Source: Fonticella tunisiensis (GTDB lineage: Bacteria > Bacillota > Clostridia > Clostridiales > Caloramatoraceae). From it: DNA of 64,000 nucleotides. The stretch lies in assembly GCF_004364155.1 (NCBI RefSeq), contig NZ_SOAZ01000001.1, positions 124,001 through 188,000 on the forward strand, given 5' to 3'. Position numbers and translations under genes: made by a program. Positions within the stretch are counted from its first letter, which is position 1, and each line of letters begins with the position of its first letter. Below, in pieces: positions 1-8,445 of this stretch. Below the pieces are notes generated by a model. The model saw only the letters and a list, made by a program, of their open reading frames with translations, searched no databases and had not been told where the DNA came from.

Positions 1-21
1 TCTATATAAAGGGGGGATTAA

Positions 22-345
22 GTGAAACGGAATTATGATGAAAATGCAAAAATCATCAAAGCACTTTCAGACCCTAGTAGACTTAAAATAATAGATATCC
101 TTTCCTGCGGCGAAAAGTGTGCCTGCGATATACTGCAGTACTTTGACTTCACTCAGCCCACACTTTCACATCATATGAAGGTGTTAATGGAATGCGGTAT
201 TGTAGAATGTAGAAAAGAAGGGCTGTGGAGCTACTATTCCCTTAATAGCTCAAACTGCAATAAACTTATATTATTTCTTATGAATCTTGTAACAGATACA
301 GATGAATGTATCTGCAAGGACAAAGCTAAGTGTGAATGTAAATAG
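22..345 (+). CDS. arsR: ArsR/SmtB-family arsenic-responsive repressor
   Basis: A 107-residue winged-helix repressor that would release its operator on binding As(III) or Sb(III). The HTH core is DILQYFDFTQPTLSHHMKVL (about residues 36-55). Just before it lies a Cys-x3-Cys-x-Cys cluster (C29, C33, C35), matching the alpha-3 metalloid site of E. coli-type ArsR. A second cysteine-rich tail (C96, C98, C104, C106) is unusual and could add a metal site. The start is GTG with a strong AGGGGGG site directly upstream. It is the first gene of arsR-arsD-arsA. The promoter and operator lie left of the window or in its first 20 bases. Family and role are clear from the motifs; inducer specificity is inferred from the neighbours. 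Confidence 0.93.
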   Translation: MKRNYDENAKIIKALSDPSRLKIIDILSCGEKCACDILQYFDFTQPTLSHHMKVLMECGIVECRKEGLWSYYSLNSSNCNKLILFLMNLVTDTDECICKDKAKCECK

Positions 346-360
346 AAGGGGTGTATGATT

Positions 361-732
361 ATGAAAAAAATGATTATTTTTGAGCCGGCAATGTGCTGCC
401 CGACAGGAGTCTGTGGCCCATCAGTTGACCCGGAACTGTTAAGGATTTCTACTGTGATAAACAACTTAAAAAATAAGGGTATAACAGTTGAAAGATATAA
501 TCTTACCAGTAATACACAAATATTTATTGAAAACAAAGTAATAAATAAGATGCTGATTAAGGAAGGTGTAGAGATACTCCCGATTACTATGGTTGACGAC
601 GTTGTGGTAAAAACAAGGGCCTATCCAACGGATGAGGAGTTCTGCAGTCTATTAGATGTTCCAGCCGATTATCTAAAAGCCAGTGTGAAAAAAACATCCA
701 ATGAATGTGGTTGTGAGGGTGGATGCTGCTAA
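361..732 (+). CDS. arsD: ArsD arsenic metallochaperone and weak repressor
   Basis: ArsD carries As(III) to the ArsA ATPase and represses the ars operon weakly. Counting from the ATG at 361, the conserved cysteines fall at C12, C13 and C18 (MCCPTGVCGP), the same numbers as in E. coli ArsD, so 361 is preferred over the ATG at 355. The AAGGGG site is only 4 nt from 355 but 10 nt from 361. The C-terminus ends in vicinal cysteines (NECGCEGGCC), as in other ArsD proteins. The length of 123 residues is normal. It lies 15 nt after arsR and 20 nt before arsA, so it is co-transcribed. Confidence 0.93.
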   Translation: MKKMIIFEPAMCCPTGVCGPSVDPELLRISTVINNLKNKGITVERYNLTSNTQIFIENKVINKMLIKEGVEILPITMVDDVVVKTRAYPTDEEFCSLLDVPADYLKASVKKTSNECGCEGGCC

Positions 733-752
733 AATAGAAAAGAGGGATGTTA

Positions 753-2498
753 ATGTTTAAGAACTTTAATATATCAGATATAAAGCTAACGAAATATTTG
801 TTTTTCACGGGAAAGGGTGGAGTCGGCAAGACTTCAACAGCCTGTGCCACAGCAGTAGCTTTAGCCGATGGGGGCAAGAAAGTCATTCTTATCAGCACTG
901 ATCCAGCTTCAAATCTTCAGGATGTTTTTAATACCAATTTGAACAATAAGGGGGTACCCATAAAGGAAGTTCCTAATTTAGTAGTTGCAAACTTTGACCC
1001 GGAGGAAGCTGCTGCTGAGTATAGAGAAAGCGTAATAGCTCCCTATAGAGGCAAGCTCCCGGAGGTCGTTTTGAAAAATATGGAGGAGCAGCTTTCGGGT
1101 TCATGTACCGTTGAAATTGCTGCATTTAATGAGTTTACAAACTTTATAACCGATGAAAAAGCAGCACTGGAGTATGATCATATTATATTTGATACTGCAC
1201 CAACAGGCCATACCCTTAGAATGCTTCAGCTGCCTTCTGCATGGAGCAATTTTATAAGTGAAAACACCCATGGTGCATCATGCTTGGGACAGCTTTCCGG
1301 ACTTGAAGACAAAAAAGAAGTTTATAAAAATGCAGTTAATACATTGTCAGATGAAGAGAAAACTATGCTTATACTTGTATCTCGCCCTGAACCGTCGCCA
1401 TTAAAAGAAGCTGAAAGGGCATCCAAGGAGCTTAAGGATATAGGGATAAATAATCAGGTATTAGTTATAAATGGTGTGCTTGAAGAACATGATGACAAGC
1501 TTTCAAAGGCTATTTTTGAAAAGCAGCAAAGGGCATTAAAGGATATGCCTGAGGGTCTTAAAAATATTGAAACCTTTAAAATTCCACTTAGACCATATAA
1601 TGTAACTGGAGTGGAAAATGTAAGGGCATTTCTGAAGAACGGTGATGCTAAATTTAGAGGTGAAAATTTAAATGTTGATAGTATTCCTAAACTAAAGGAT
1701 GTACTAGAAGACCTGTATAACAGCGATAAAAAAGTAATCTTTACAATGGGCAAGGGTGGAGTAGGTAAAACAACCATAGCTGCTGCAATTGCTTTAGGTT
1801 TAGCTAGGAAAGGCAGGAAGGTCCATTTAACAACTACCGATCCGGCGGCACACTTAAAATTTGTGTTGGATGAAAGCTATGGTATTACCTTAAGCAATAT
1901 CGATGAAAAGGAAGAGCTTGAAAGGTATAAGGAGGAAGTGTTAAGCAAGGCAAGAGAAACGATGAGTGAAGATGATATTGCTTATATAGAGGAGGATTTA
2001 AGATCCCCTTGCACCCAGGAAATTGCAGTATTTAGGGCCTTTGCTGAAATAGTTGAAAGGTCGGAAAATGAGGTTGTGGTTATTGATACAGCACCAACAG
2101 GGCATACGCTGTTGCTTTTAGATTCCACTCAAAGCTATCACAAAGAAATCCAGCGTTCCCAGGGAGCTATTCCAGAATCAGTTAAAAAGCTTTTACCTAA
2201 GCTTAGGAATGAACAGGAAACAGAGGTAATTATCATAACTCTTGCTGAAGCAACTCCTGTTTACGAGGCTGTGAGGTTACAAAGCGACCTGAATAGAGCA
2301 GGTATCCACAGTAAGTGGTGGATTATTAATTCAAGCTTCTACGCCGCTGACACAACCAATTATATTTTAAAGGCAAAAGCAAGTAATGAAGTGCACTGGA
2401 TTAACAAGGTAAATGAAATTTCCGGGGGGAATTTTGCGGTTATAGAGTGGATTGCAGAAGAGGTTAAGGGGAAAAAACTTAATGATTTGCTGGATTAG
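753..2498 (+). CDS. arsA: ArsA arsenite-stimulated ATPase (two-half)
   Basis: Soluble ATPase that powers arsenite efflux through an ArsB/Acr3 permease. It has 581 residues in two homologous halves, each with a deviant Walker A GKGGVGKT (residues 20-27 and about 332) and the signature DTAPTGHTL. The metalloid-site cysteines are present: SGSCTVEIA, GASCLGQL in the first half and RSPCTQEIA in the second. The ATG at 753 is preferred because AGAGGG abuts the ATG at 747 but sits 6 nt from 753, and the N-terminus then matches other ArsA proteins. It receives As(III) from ArsD. No permease gene follows, so the permease must lie upstream of the window or elsewhere. Confidence 0.94.
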   Translation: MFKNFNISDIKLTKYLFFTGKGGVGKTSTACATAVALADGGKKVILISTDPASNLQDVFNTNLNNKGVPIKEVPNLVVANFDPEEAAAEYRESVIAPYRGKLPEVVLKNMEEQLSGSCTVEIAAFNEFTNFITDEKAALEYDHIIFDTAPTGHTLRMLQLPSAWSNFISENTHGASCLGQLSGLEDKKEVYKNAVNTLSDEEKTMLILVSRPEPSPLKEAERASKELKDIGINNQVLVINGVLEEHDDKLSKAIFEKQQRALKDMPEGLKNIETFKIPLRPYNVTGVENVRAFLKNGDAKFRGENLNVDSIPKLKDVLEDLYNSDKKVIFTMGKGGVGKTTIAAAIALGLARKGRKVHLTTTDPAAHLKFVLDESYGITLSNIDEKEELERYKEEVLSKARETMSEDDIAYIEEDLRSPCTQEIAVFRAFAEIVERSENEVVVIDTAPTGHTLLLLDSTQSYHKEIQRSQGAIPESVKKLLPKLRNEQETEVIIITLAEATPVYEAVRLQSDLNRAGIHSKWWIINSSFYAADTTNYILKAKASNEVHWINKVNEISGGNFAVIEWIAEEVKGKKLNDLLD

Positions 2499-2506
2499 AT
2501 ACCATA

Positions 2507-2539
2507 GAAAGGCTGTTTCAAACTATTATGCAGCCTTTC
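2507..2539 (+). terminator. Hairpin after arsA
   Basis: GAAAGGCTG (2507-2515) pairs with CAGCCTTTC (2531-2539) just after the arsA stop. The U tract is poor (AAATTCTAGTCTT), so termination efficiency is uncertain. Confidence 0.5.
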
Positions 2540-2576
2540 AAATTCTAGTCTTATCAACCAATTCATTTTATTGTAA

Positions 2577-2819
2577 ACTTGTCTTCAACTTTTATTATTT
2601 CAAGATTACTTAAACTATTTTCCATCCGTCTTCCGTAGAGTTGTAGCAGTACCGGCATCTATACCCCTATGGTTTCTCATTTCATCAGAAGCTCAATTAG
2701 TCGAAGATCAAAATAGAGTCATCAGAAATATAGTTGATAAAATAACATATGCAAAGGAAGGGGATAATATAAACGCAGAAATAAATTTTTTTGGCATACG
2801 GGATATTAGGATGCTTTGA
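2577..2819 (+). pseudogene. Orphan C-terminal remnant of an unrecognised protein
   Basis: An open frame runs from after the stop at 2574-2576 to a TGA at 2817-2819 but has no start codon with a ribosome-binding site. From about 2634 the translation looks protein-like (VVAVPASIPLWFLISSEAQ, then DQNRVIRNIVDKITYAKEGD, ending in GIRDIRML). The reading is roughly 61 residues and resembles a decayed 3' end left by a deletion. I do not recognise the family. The rest of the 336-nt gap between arsA and the next gene holds only the hairpin after arsA and AT-rich sequence. Confidence 0.35.
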
Positions 2820-2864
2820 TCATAAAACCATGAGATGAAAGAGAATGTGAGGGGAATGAAATTT

Positions 2865-4946
2865 ATGAATGGGATGAAACAAAAACCAAACCGCTTGATA
2901 AATGAAAAATCTCCGTACCTGCTTCAGCATGCATATAACCCTGTGGACTGGTATCCCTGGGGAGATGAGGCATTTGAAGTAGCAATTAGAGAAAATAAAC
3001 CTATTTTTCTAAGTATAGGTTATTCTACATGCCACTGGTGTCACGTTATGGCACATGAAAGCTTTGAGGATGAAAAAGTTGCAAGGCTTATAAATGAAGT
3101 ATTTGTGCCTATAAAGGTCGATAGGGAAGAAAGGCCGGATATAGACAACATATATATGACTGTCTGTCAGGCTATGACAGGACATGGAGGATGGCCCTTA
3201 ACTATTATTATGACGCCTGATAAAAAGCCCTTCTTTGCAGGTACCTATATTTCAAAGCACAGCCGCTACGGGAGAAAGGGATTGGTGGACCTTATAAATG
3301 AAATTAGAATGCTGTGGGAAAATGAGCATGATGAAATTATAGACTCTGCTGAAAAAATTACATATACTATTCAAAAATTCCTGAAGGAATCTCCAGGGGA
3401 TGAAATGGGGGAAGATACACTTTACACAGCATATATACAGCTTGAGTCAATGTTTGATATGCAGTATGGAGGCTTTGGTACTGCTCCTAAATTCCCAACT
3501 CCACATAACCTTTATTTCCTGTTGAGATTTTACAGAAGATTCAATAAAAATGAAGCATTGGATATGGTGTTGAAGACCCTTGATTCTATGTCCCTTGGTG
3601 GTATATTTGATCATATTGGATTTGGTTTTCACAGGTACTCCACCGATAGGAGATGGCTCCTGCCCCATTTTGAAAAGATGCTCTATGACCAGGCTTTAAT
3701 AGCCATGGCCTATACAGAGGCATATCAGATAACCGGGAGCGAGAAGTATAAAGAAATGGCTGAAAAGATTTTTGAATATGTAATGAGGGATATGATGTCG
3801 GAGGAAGGGGCTTTTTATTCTGCTGAGGATGCAGACAGTGAGGGAGAGGAGGGAAAATTTTATACATGGTCAGTCGATGAAGTTATGGATATACTTGGAG
3901 AAGAGGAAGGAAAGCTTGCTGTTAAGTTGTTCAACTTTAAGAAGGAAGGAAATTTCAGGGATGAAGCTACGGGGGAAAGAACAGGATTTAATATAGTAAA
4001 TTTTTCAAAGGATATTGAAAAACTAGCAGAGGACTTAAAGATAAATGATATTAAAGAAAAGCTTAAGAACATAAGGGAGAAGCTTTACAATGCCAGAGAA
4101 AAAAGGGAGAGGCCCCATAGGGATGATAAGATACTTACTGACTGGAATGGACTCATGATTGCATCGCTGAGCAAAGCAGCTGCCGCACTTGGAAATAAAA
4201 AATACGCTGAAGCTGCTAAAAAGGCTGCGGATTTTATACTCGATTCATTTGGAGAAAATGGAAGGCTTATGCACAGATACAGAAAGGGAGAGTGGAAGGT
4301 AATTGCAAATGTAGATGACTATAGCTTTCTTATATTTGGGCTTCTTGAACTCTACGGTGCCTCCTTCGAAGAGAAATATTTAAAATATGCCCTAAAGCTT
4401 AACGAAGAATTGATAGATTATTTCTGGGATGAGAAAAACGGAGGATTTTATTTTACATCAAAGGATGAGGAAGAGATACTTATAAGAACAAAAGAAGTAT
4501 ATGATGGGGCTGTACCTTCAGGAAATTCTGTAGCACTTTTAAACTTATTAAGGATAGGAAGGATTACAGGAAATTCAAAATATGACGATTTTGCAGCAAA
4601 GCTTCAAAGAGCCTTTTCAAAAAGTGTTATGGATACTCCCATGGGTTATACACAAATGCTTGTAGGTTTGGATTTTAGCCTTGGTCCATCATTAGAAATT
4701 GTGATAGCAGGGAAAAGAAACTCTGAAGATACTCTAAATATGATAAAGGTACTTCAAAGAAGGTTTATACCAAATGCGGTTTTACTTTTAAATCCGGCAG
4801 GGGAAGAAAATCCAGAGATACATTCAATTGCTGAATATACCAGATTGCAAAAAAGTATAGATGGCAGGGCAACCGCATATGTGTGCAGGAATTTTGCCTG
4901 TTCAGAACCTGCAACAACTGTAGAGGAAATGCTAAATAAATTATAA
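2865..4946 (+). CDS. Thioredoxin-fold DUF255 / YyaL (SPATA20-like) protein
   Basis: A 693-residue protein with an N-terminal thioredoxin-like domain ([20 protein letters not shown], with CHWCH as the CxxC motif) and a long C-terminal alpha/alpha-barrel of the six-hairpin glycosidase type. This is the YyaL/SPATA20 architecture; its biochemical role is not established in bacteria. The start at 2865 is chosen because GAGGGG lies 10 nt upstream; the in-frame ATGs at 2835 and 2856 lack a usable site and 2874 is an alternative. It is monocistronic, with a strong terminator overlapping its stop. Confidence 0.85.
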   Translation: MNGMKQKPNRLINEKSPYLLQHAYNPVDWYPWGDEAFEVAIRENKPIFLSIGYSTCHWCHVMAHESFEDEKVARLINEVFVPIKVDREERPDIDNIYMTVCQAMTGHGGWPLTIIMTPDKKPFFAGTYISKHSRYGRKGLVDLINEIRMLWENEHDEIIDSAEKITYTIQKFLKESPGDEMGEDTLYTAYIQLESMFDMQYGGFGTAPKFPTPHNLYFLLRFYRRFNKNEALDMVLKTLDSMSLGGIFDHIGFGFHRYSTDRRWLLPHFEKMLYDQALIAMAYTEAYQITGSEKYKEMAEKIFEYVMRDMMSEEGAFYSAEDADSEGEEGKFYTWSVDEVMDILGEEEGKLAVKLFNFKKEGNFRDEATGERTGFNIVNFSKDIEKLAEDLKINDIKEKLKNIREKLYNAREKRERPHRDDKILTDWNGLMIASLSKAAAALGNKKYAEAAKKAADFILDSFGENGRLMHRYRKGEWKVIANVDDYSFLIFGLLELYGASFEEKYLKYALKLNEELIDYFWDEKNGGFYFTSKDEEEILIRTKEVYDGAVPSGNSVALLNLLRIGRITGNSKYDDFAAKLQRAFSKSVMDTPMGYTQMLVGLDFSLGPSLEIVIAGKRNSEDTLNMIKVLQRRFIPNAVLLLNPAGEENPEIHSIAEYTRLQKSIDGRATAYVCRNFACSEPATTVEEMLNKL

Positions 4947-5001
4947 TAACCCGGTCGGTGGAAACACTGGCCCGGGTTATTATATAAATATTAATTTTTT
5001 T
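4945..5001 (+). terminator. Intrinsic terminator of the DUF255 gene
   Basis: AATAACCCGG (4945-4954) pairs with CCGGGTTATT (4972-4981), followed by an AT-rich stretch ending in seven T's. The stem overlaps the stop codon. Confidence 0.85.
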
Positions 5002-5220
5002 ATAACAATTTATTATACCTTATGACAAAATGCGAATAATAAGAATACTATAAATACCAGTATATGGAATAATGTGCTTAATAATTACATTTTTTTAAAC
5101 AAAAAAAAGAGAATATGTCGTTTTACATCAGAAGAATATGATTATTCCATACCACAATACAACACAAAATTATTTTTTAAAATGTTAAAATGAAATCAAA
5201 GGTATGTGGGGAGGGGTATT

Positions 5221-5592
5221 ATGCTTGAAAAGAAGGAAATATGCTCATGCAGAAATATACTTGATGGCAGCATTGAGTACATATATCGATATTTTTTGAT
5301 TGAAGATACCAAGAGTATTATAATTAATGAACAGAGGGTTGACGTTCCATCCTATGGAATCGAAATATTAAGGGAGCTTATCTTAAATGGACAAACTGCA
5401 GACCTGTATGGAGAGAGGCTTGATAGCATTTCTTCAACTATGGGCAAAGTTCTGGAATTAATAGAATATCTGAAGGATAATGAAGTATCACCAATCCATC
5501 TTGTTGATATAGTTGGAGAAAAGGCTGATGAATGGGTGGTAGATTTTGAGGAGGCAGCAAAGTCATTATTAAAATCTATGGCTTTGGCATGA
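5221..5592 (+). CDS. Small clostridial protein, possibly DUF6514
   Basis: A 123-residue, acidic, soluble-looking protein with no signal peptide or membrane segment. The ATG at 5221 follows a very strong GGGGAGGGG site and is preferred over an upstream GTG at 5206, which lies inside that site. The sequence (YFLIEDTKSIIINEQRVDVPSYGIE, split here by description) recalls short clostridial proteins of unknown function grouped as DUF6514; I assign this only tentatively. It stands alone, with a 200-nt AT-rich gap before it and a hairpin after it. No catalytic motif is visible. Confidence 0.6.
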   Translation: MLEKKEICSCRNILDGSIEYIYRYFLIEDTKSIIINEQRVDVPSYGIEILRELILNGQTADLYGERLDSISSTMGKVLELIEYLKDNEVSPIHLVDIVGEKADEWVVDFEEAAKSLLKSMALA

Positions 5593-5611
5593 TATATAGA
5601 ATGCCGTTATA

Positions 5612-5640
5612 AAAATCTATGTCAAATTATGATAGATTTT
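5612..5640 (+). terminator. Weak AT-rich hairpin
   Basis: AAAATCTAT (5612-5620) pairs with ATAGATTTT (5632-5640) after the preceding stop. No long U tract follows. Confidence 0.4.
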
Positions 5641-5715
5641 GTATAACAAAAAATATTAATAATTTGAAACTTTCCTCGATATTCCTCCGTCTAATACTAT
5701 GAGGAGGGAAAGGGA

Positions 5716-5808
5716 ATGAAACTAATAAACAGACTTCTGCTTATCTTAACAAGCATGGTTTTAATATTAATGATTGCAGATGGAATAGCAGGTGCTATCA
5801 AGGGTTAG
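5716..5808 (+). CDS. 30-residue hydrophobic peptide
   Basis: A short ORF starting MKLINRLLLILTSMVLILM and ending in IAGAIKG, with an excellent site (GAGGAGGGAAAGGG) ending just before the ATG. It would form a single membrane helix with a positive N-terminus. It has its own terminator 10-20 nt downstream, which argues for a real transcription unit. A hairpin can form between CCTCC (5684-5688) and GGAGG (5703-5707), masking the ribosome-binding site. It could be a small membrane regulator or a type I toxin-like peptide; no antisense partner was identified. Confidence 0.5.
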   Translation: MKLINRLLLILTSMVLILMIADGIAGAIKG

Positions 5809-5836
5809 GGGGCCTTAATGAGGCTCTTTTTATTTT
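5808..5836 (+). terminator. Short terminator after the 30-residue ORF
   Basis: GGCCT and AGGCT (one G-U pair) enclose a TAATG loop, followed by TTTTTATTTTT. Confidence 0.6.
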
Positions 5837-5864
5837 TGAAATTTCAAAAAGCATAAACTATAAT
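5836..5864 (+). promoter_or_regulatory. Candidate sigma-A promoter for acpS
   Basis: TTGAAA (5836-5841), a 17-nt spacer and TATAAT (5859-5864). The expected start near 5871 would leave almost no leader before the acpS ribosome-binding site (5869-5875), so this match could be fortuitous. Confidence 0.35.
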
Positions 5865-5881
5865 GTATGTGAGGGATGAAG

Positions 5882-6241
5882 ATGATTATTGGTGTAGGAA
5901 TTGATATAGTTGAAATAAAAAGAATAATTAAACTGGTTGAAAATACAAAATTTATGGAAAGATTTTTTACTCCCATAGAGAGGGATTACCTTAAAAATAA
6001 GAACCCTGAAAGCACCGCAGGTTATTTTTGTGCTAAGGAAGCTGTAGTCAAAGCTATGGGCACGGGTTTTAGCGGCTTTAAATGGACAGATGTGGAAATA
6101 ATAAAGATAAATTCTGTTCCATGTGTAAGACTTCATGGAAGGGCTGAAGAGATTGCAAAAAGTATGGGTATTAAGAAAATACACCTTTCCATTACCCACT
6201 CAAAGGAATATGCAGGTTCAACTGCCATTGCGGAGGGATAA
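5882..6241 (+). CDS. acpS: Holo-[acyl-carrier-protein] synthase
   Basis: Transfers 4'-phosphopantetheine from CoA to a serine of acyl carrier protein. The 119-residue length is typical. It has the Mg-binding N-terminus GVGIDIVEI (conserved Asp) and the FCAKEAVVKAMGTG helix with the catalytic Glu and Lys. The ATG at 5882 is preferred over 5876: GTGAGGG abuts 5876 but is 6 nt from 5882, giving the usual MIIGVGIDIVE start. It heads the acpS-nnr pair, with 2 nt between stop and start. Confidence 0.95.
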   Translation: MIIGVGIDIVEIKRIIKLVENTKFMERFFTPIERDYLKNKNPESTAGYFCAKEAVVKAMGTGFSGFKWTDVEIIKINSVPCVRLHGRAEEIAKSMGIKKIHLSITHSKEYAGSTAIAEG

Positions 6242-6243
6242 CT

Positions 6244-7743
6244 ATGTATGCTGCCTTTGTAAAGGATATGAATGAGATAGATAAAAGGGCTGTTGATGAA
6301 TATAAAATACCTGGAATACTTCTCATGGAAAATGCGGCCATTGCCATTTATAGGCGAATAAGGAAGCATGGTTTTAAAAGCGTTGTAATAGTATGTGGAA
6401 GCGGCAACAACGGAGGAGATGGATTTGCACTTGCAAGGCTTTTAAAAGTAAATGGCTATGACGTGAACGTATTTTGTTTCAATGACACATCTAAGATTTC
6501 AGGGGATGCAAAAATAAACTTTGATATAATAATTAGCATGGGATTTGAAATTAAAAATAACCTTAATGAACTTGAACATAAAATCAGGGAATGTGATGTG
6601 GTAGTTGATGCGCTGTTCGGTACAGGATTTAAAGGTGAGGTAAAGGATATTTATAGGGACGTAATAGATTGTATTAACAGAAATGCAAAATATATTATAT
6701 CGGTTGATATACCCTCGGGAATAATGGGCGACAGCGGTGAAAAGGGAGGTATTTGCATATATGCGAAGGAAACAATAACCTTTGGATGTTTAAAAATGGG
6801 TCACATCCTTGGGGATGGAAGAATTGCATCAGGCAGGGTTTTTGTTGACCCTATATCCATTCCTGAAGAATGTATAAAAAAACAAAATATATTGTACACA
6901 ACAAACTATGGGGATTTTCCATTATCGATCATTGACAAAAGAGAAATAGATACCAATAAAGGGGATTATGGAAAGGTATATATAATTGGAGGAAGCTTCC
7001 TCATGTCAGGTGCAGTGATACTGGCAGCAAGGGGAGCACTTCATGCAGGTGCCGGCCTTGTAACCTGTGTTGTTCCCGAAGAAATACTGGATAGAGTGGG
7101 AAGTTCAGTTGCAGAAACTACTTATATGACATTTGACAGAAGGGATGGACATAGCTTCATATCCTGCAGCAATCTGGATGCTATAATAGAAAGGGCAGAC
7201 GTAATTGCAGCTGGGGTAGGGCTTGGAGCATCTCAGCAGATGACGGATTGTATTTCATATATTTTACGTAAATCTGAAAAACCGGTTGTTGTAGATGCAG
7301 ATGGGATTAACATGCTGTCGGGCATTAAGGATGTTTTGAAAATTAAAAAATGCCCCCTTGTCCTGACACCCCATCCCGGAGAGATGTCAAGGCTCACAGG
7401 TCTTTCCATAGATTATATAAATAAAAACAGGGTAAGGGTTGCACGAGAATTTGCAAAGAACTATAATTGTATAGTACTTTTAAAGGGGGCAAGCACCGTT
7501 GTAAGTGATGGTACAAGGGTTTACATAAACACAACGGGAAATCCCGGCATGGCATCTGGAGGATCCGGAGATGCACTTACAGGAATGATAGCGGCATTAA
7601 TAGGCCAGGGATATAGTTCCTATGATTCTGCGGTGCTTGGAGCCTATATACACGGCAGGGCTGGCGACGATGCCTATGAGCAGTACGGATATGGCCTTAC
7701 AGCATCGGATATAATAAAGTTTATTGGCAAATATATCAAATAG
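6244..7743 (+). CDS. nnr: Bifunctional NAD(P)H-hydrate epimerase / ADP-dependent dehydratase
   Basis: Repairs hydrated NADH and NADPH. The N-terminal YjeF_N epimerase domain (about residues 1-210) shows GSGNNGGDGFALARLL and VVDALFGTGFKGE. The C-terminal ribokinase-like dehydratase domain shows LTPHPGEMSRL and the GNPGMASGGSGDALTGMIAA motif with the catalytic Asp. The length of 499 residues fits the fused bacterial form. GCGGAGGG within the acpS 3' end serves as the ribosome-binding site. The pairing with acpS is common in Firmicutes. Confidence 0.95.
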   Translation: MYAAFVKDMNEIDKRAVDEYKIPGILLMENAAIAIYRRIRKHGFKSVVIVCGSGNNGGDGFALARLLKVNGYDVNVFCFNDTSKISGDAKINFDIIISMGFEIKNNLNELEHKIRECDVVVDALFGTGFKGEVKDIYRDVIDCINRNAKYIISVDIPSGIMGDSGEKGGICIYAKETITFGCLKMGHILGDGRIASGRVFVDPISIPEECIKKQNILYTTNYGDFPLSIIDKREIDTNKGDYGKVYIIGGSFLMSGAVILAARGALHAGAGLVTCVVPEEILDRVGSSVAETTYMTFDRRDGHSFISCSNLDAIIERADVIAAGVGLGASQQMTDCISYILRKSEKPVVVDADGINMLSGIKDVLKIKKCPLVLTPHPGEMSRLTGLSIDYINKNRVRVAREFAKNYNCIVLLKGASTVVSDGTRVYINTTGNPGMASGGSGDALTGMIAALIGQGYSSYDSAVLGAYIHGRAGDDAYEQYGYGLTASDIIKFIGKYIK

Positions 7744-7806
7744 TAATACGAAGCCTCAGAGGGGAATAAGTATAATATATGAGTTCTTAAAAAAGGTGGT
7801 ATAACT

Positions 7807-8418
7807 TTGAAAAAAATCCTTCCGTTTATATTGCTTATTCTCCTTATGGTTCCATCCTGCAGCGGAAGAAAGGCCGATGAATTCTATAGAGCCAATAAAA
7901 AGCTTACCACTATGAAAAGCTATAGTGCCCTTGCAGAAGTTATGGTATATGGCAACAAGGGGATGTCAAGATACATGGTGAAGCAGTACTGGATGGAGCC
8001 AAACAAGCTAAGAATCGAAACAATTGAACCGGATTTTTTAAAGGGCAAAATATTAGTTTATGATGGCCTTAAATGGAAGATTCATCATCCTCTAATAAAT
8101 CAGAAGTATGAGGTTAACAGTTTAAAGGGTGATGATCAGCTTATATACATAGGAATAGTACAAAAGAGTGTATTGTCAGGGGAGGATGCAGTTTATAAAT
8201 TTGCTGAAAAAAACGGATTAAAATATATAGAAGTAAAAAGCACACTTGCTGACGGAAATGAGTATAGAAGGCATGTGGCGCTTTTCATGGAAAGGAATGA
8301 GTATTATCCTGAAATACTGGAGATATACGATGATAAAGGAGATGTTAGGATTAGAGTTAGTTATTCTGAATTTAACTACAATGTTGAACTGAAGGATTCT
8401 CTTTTTAATCTGGATTAA
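7807..8418 (+). CDS. GerS-like germination lipoprotein (LolA-fold)
   Basis: A 203-residue lipoprotein with a signal peptide and lipobox VPSC (lipidated Cys at residue 18). The mature part (MKQYWMEPNKLRIETIEP region onward) looks like the LolA/LppX-type half-barrel of clostridial germination lipoproteins. In Clostridioides difficile, GerS is encoded next to the alanine racemase gene alr2 and is needed for cortex hydrolysis; here the gene is 27 nt upstream of alr. The start is TTG at 7807 after AAAGGTGGT. Family and context are good; a direct role in germination is inferred. Confidence 0.7.
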   Translation: MKKILPFILLILLMVPSCSGRKADEFYRANKKLTTMKSYSALAEVMVYGNKGMSRYMVKQYWMEPNKLRIETIEPDFLKGKILVYDGLKWKIHHPLINQKYEVNSLKGDDQLIYIGIVQKSVLSGEDAVYKFAEKNGLKYIEVKSTLADGNEYRRHVALFMERNEYYPEILEIYDDKGDVRIRVSYSEFNYNVELKDSLFNLD

Positions 8419-8445
8419 AGCATAAAATTACAGAGGAGGACAGAG

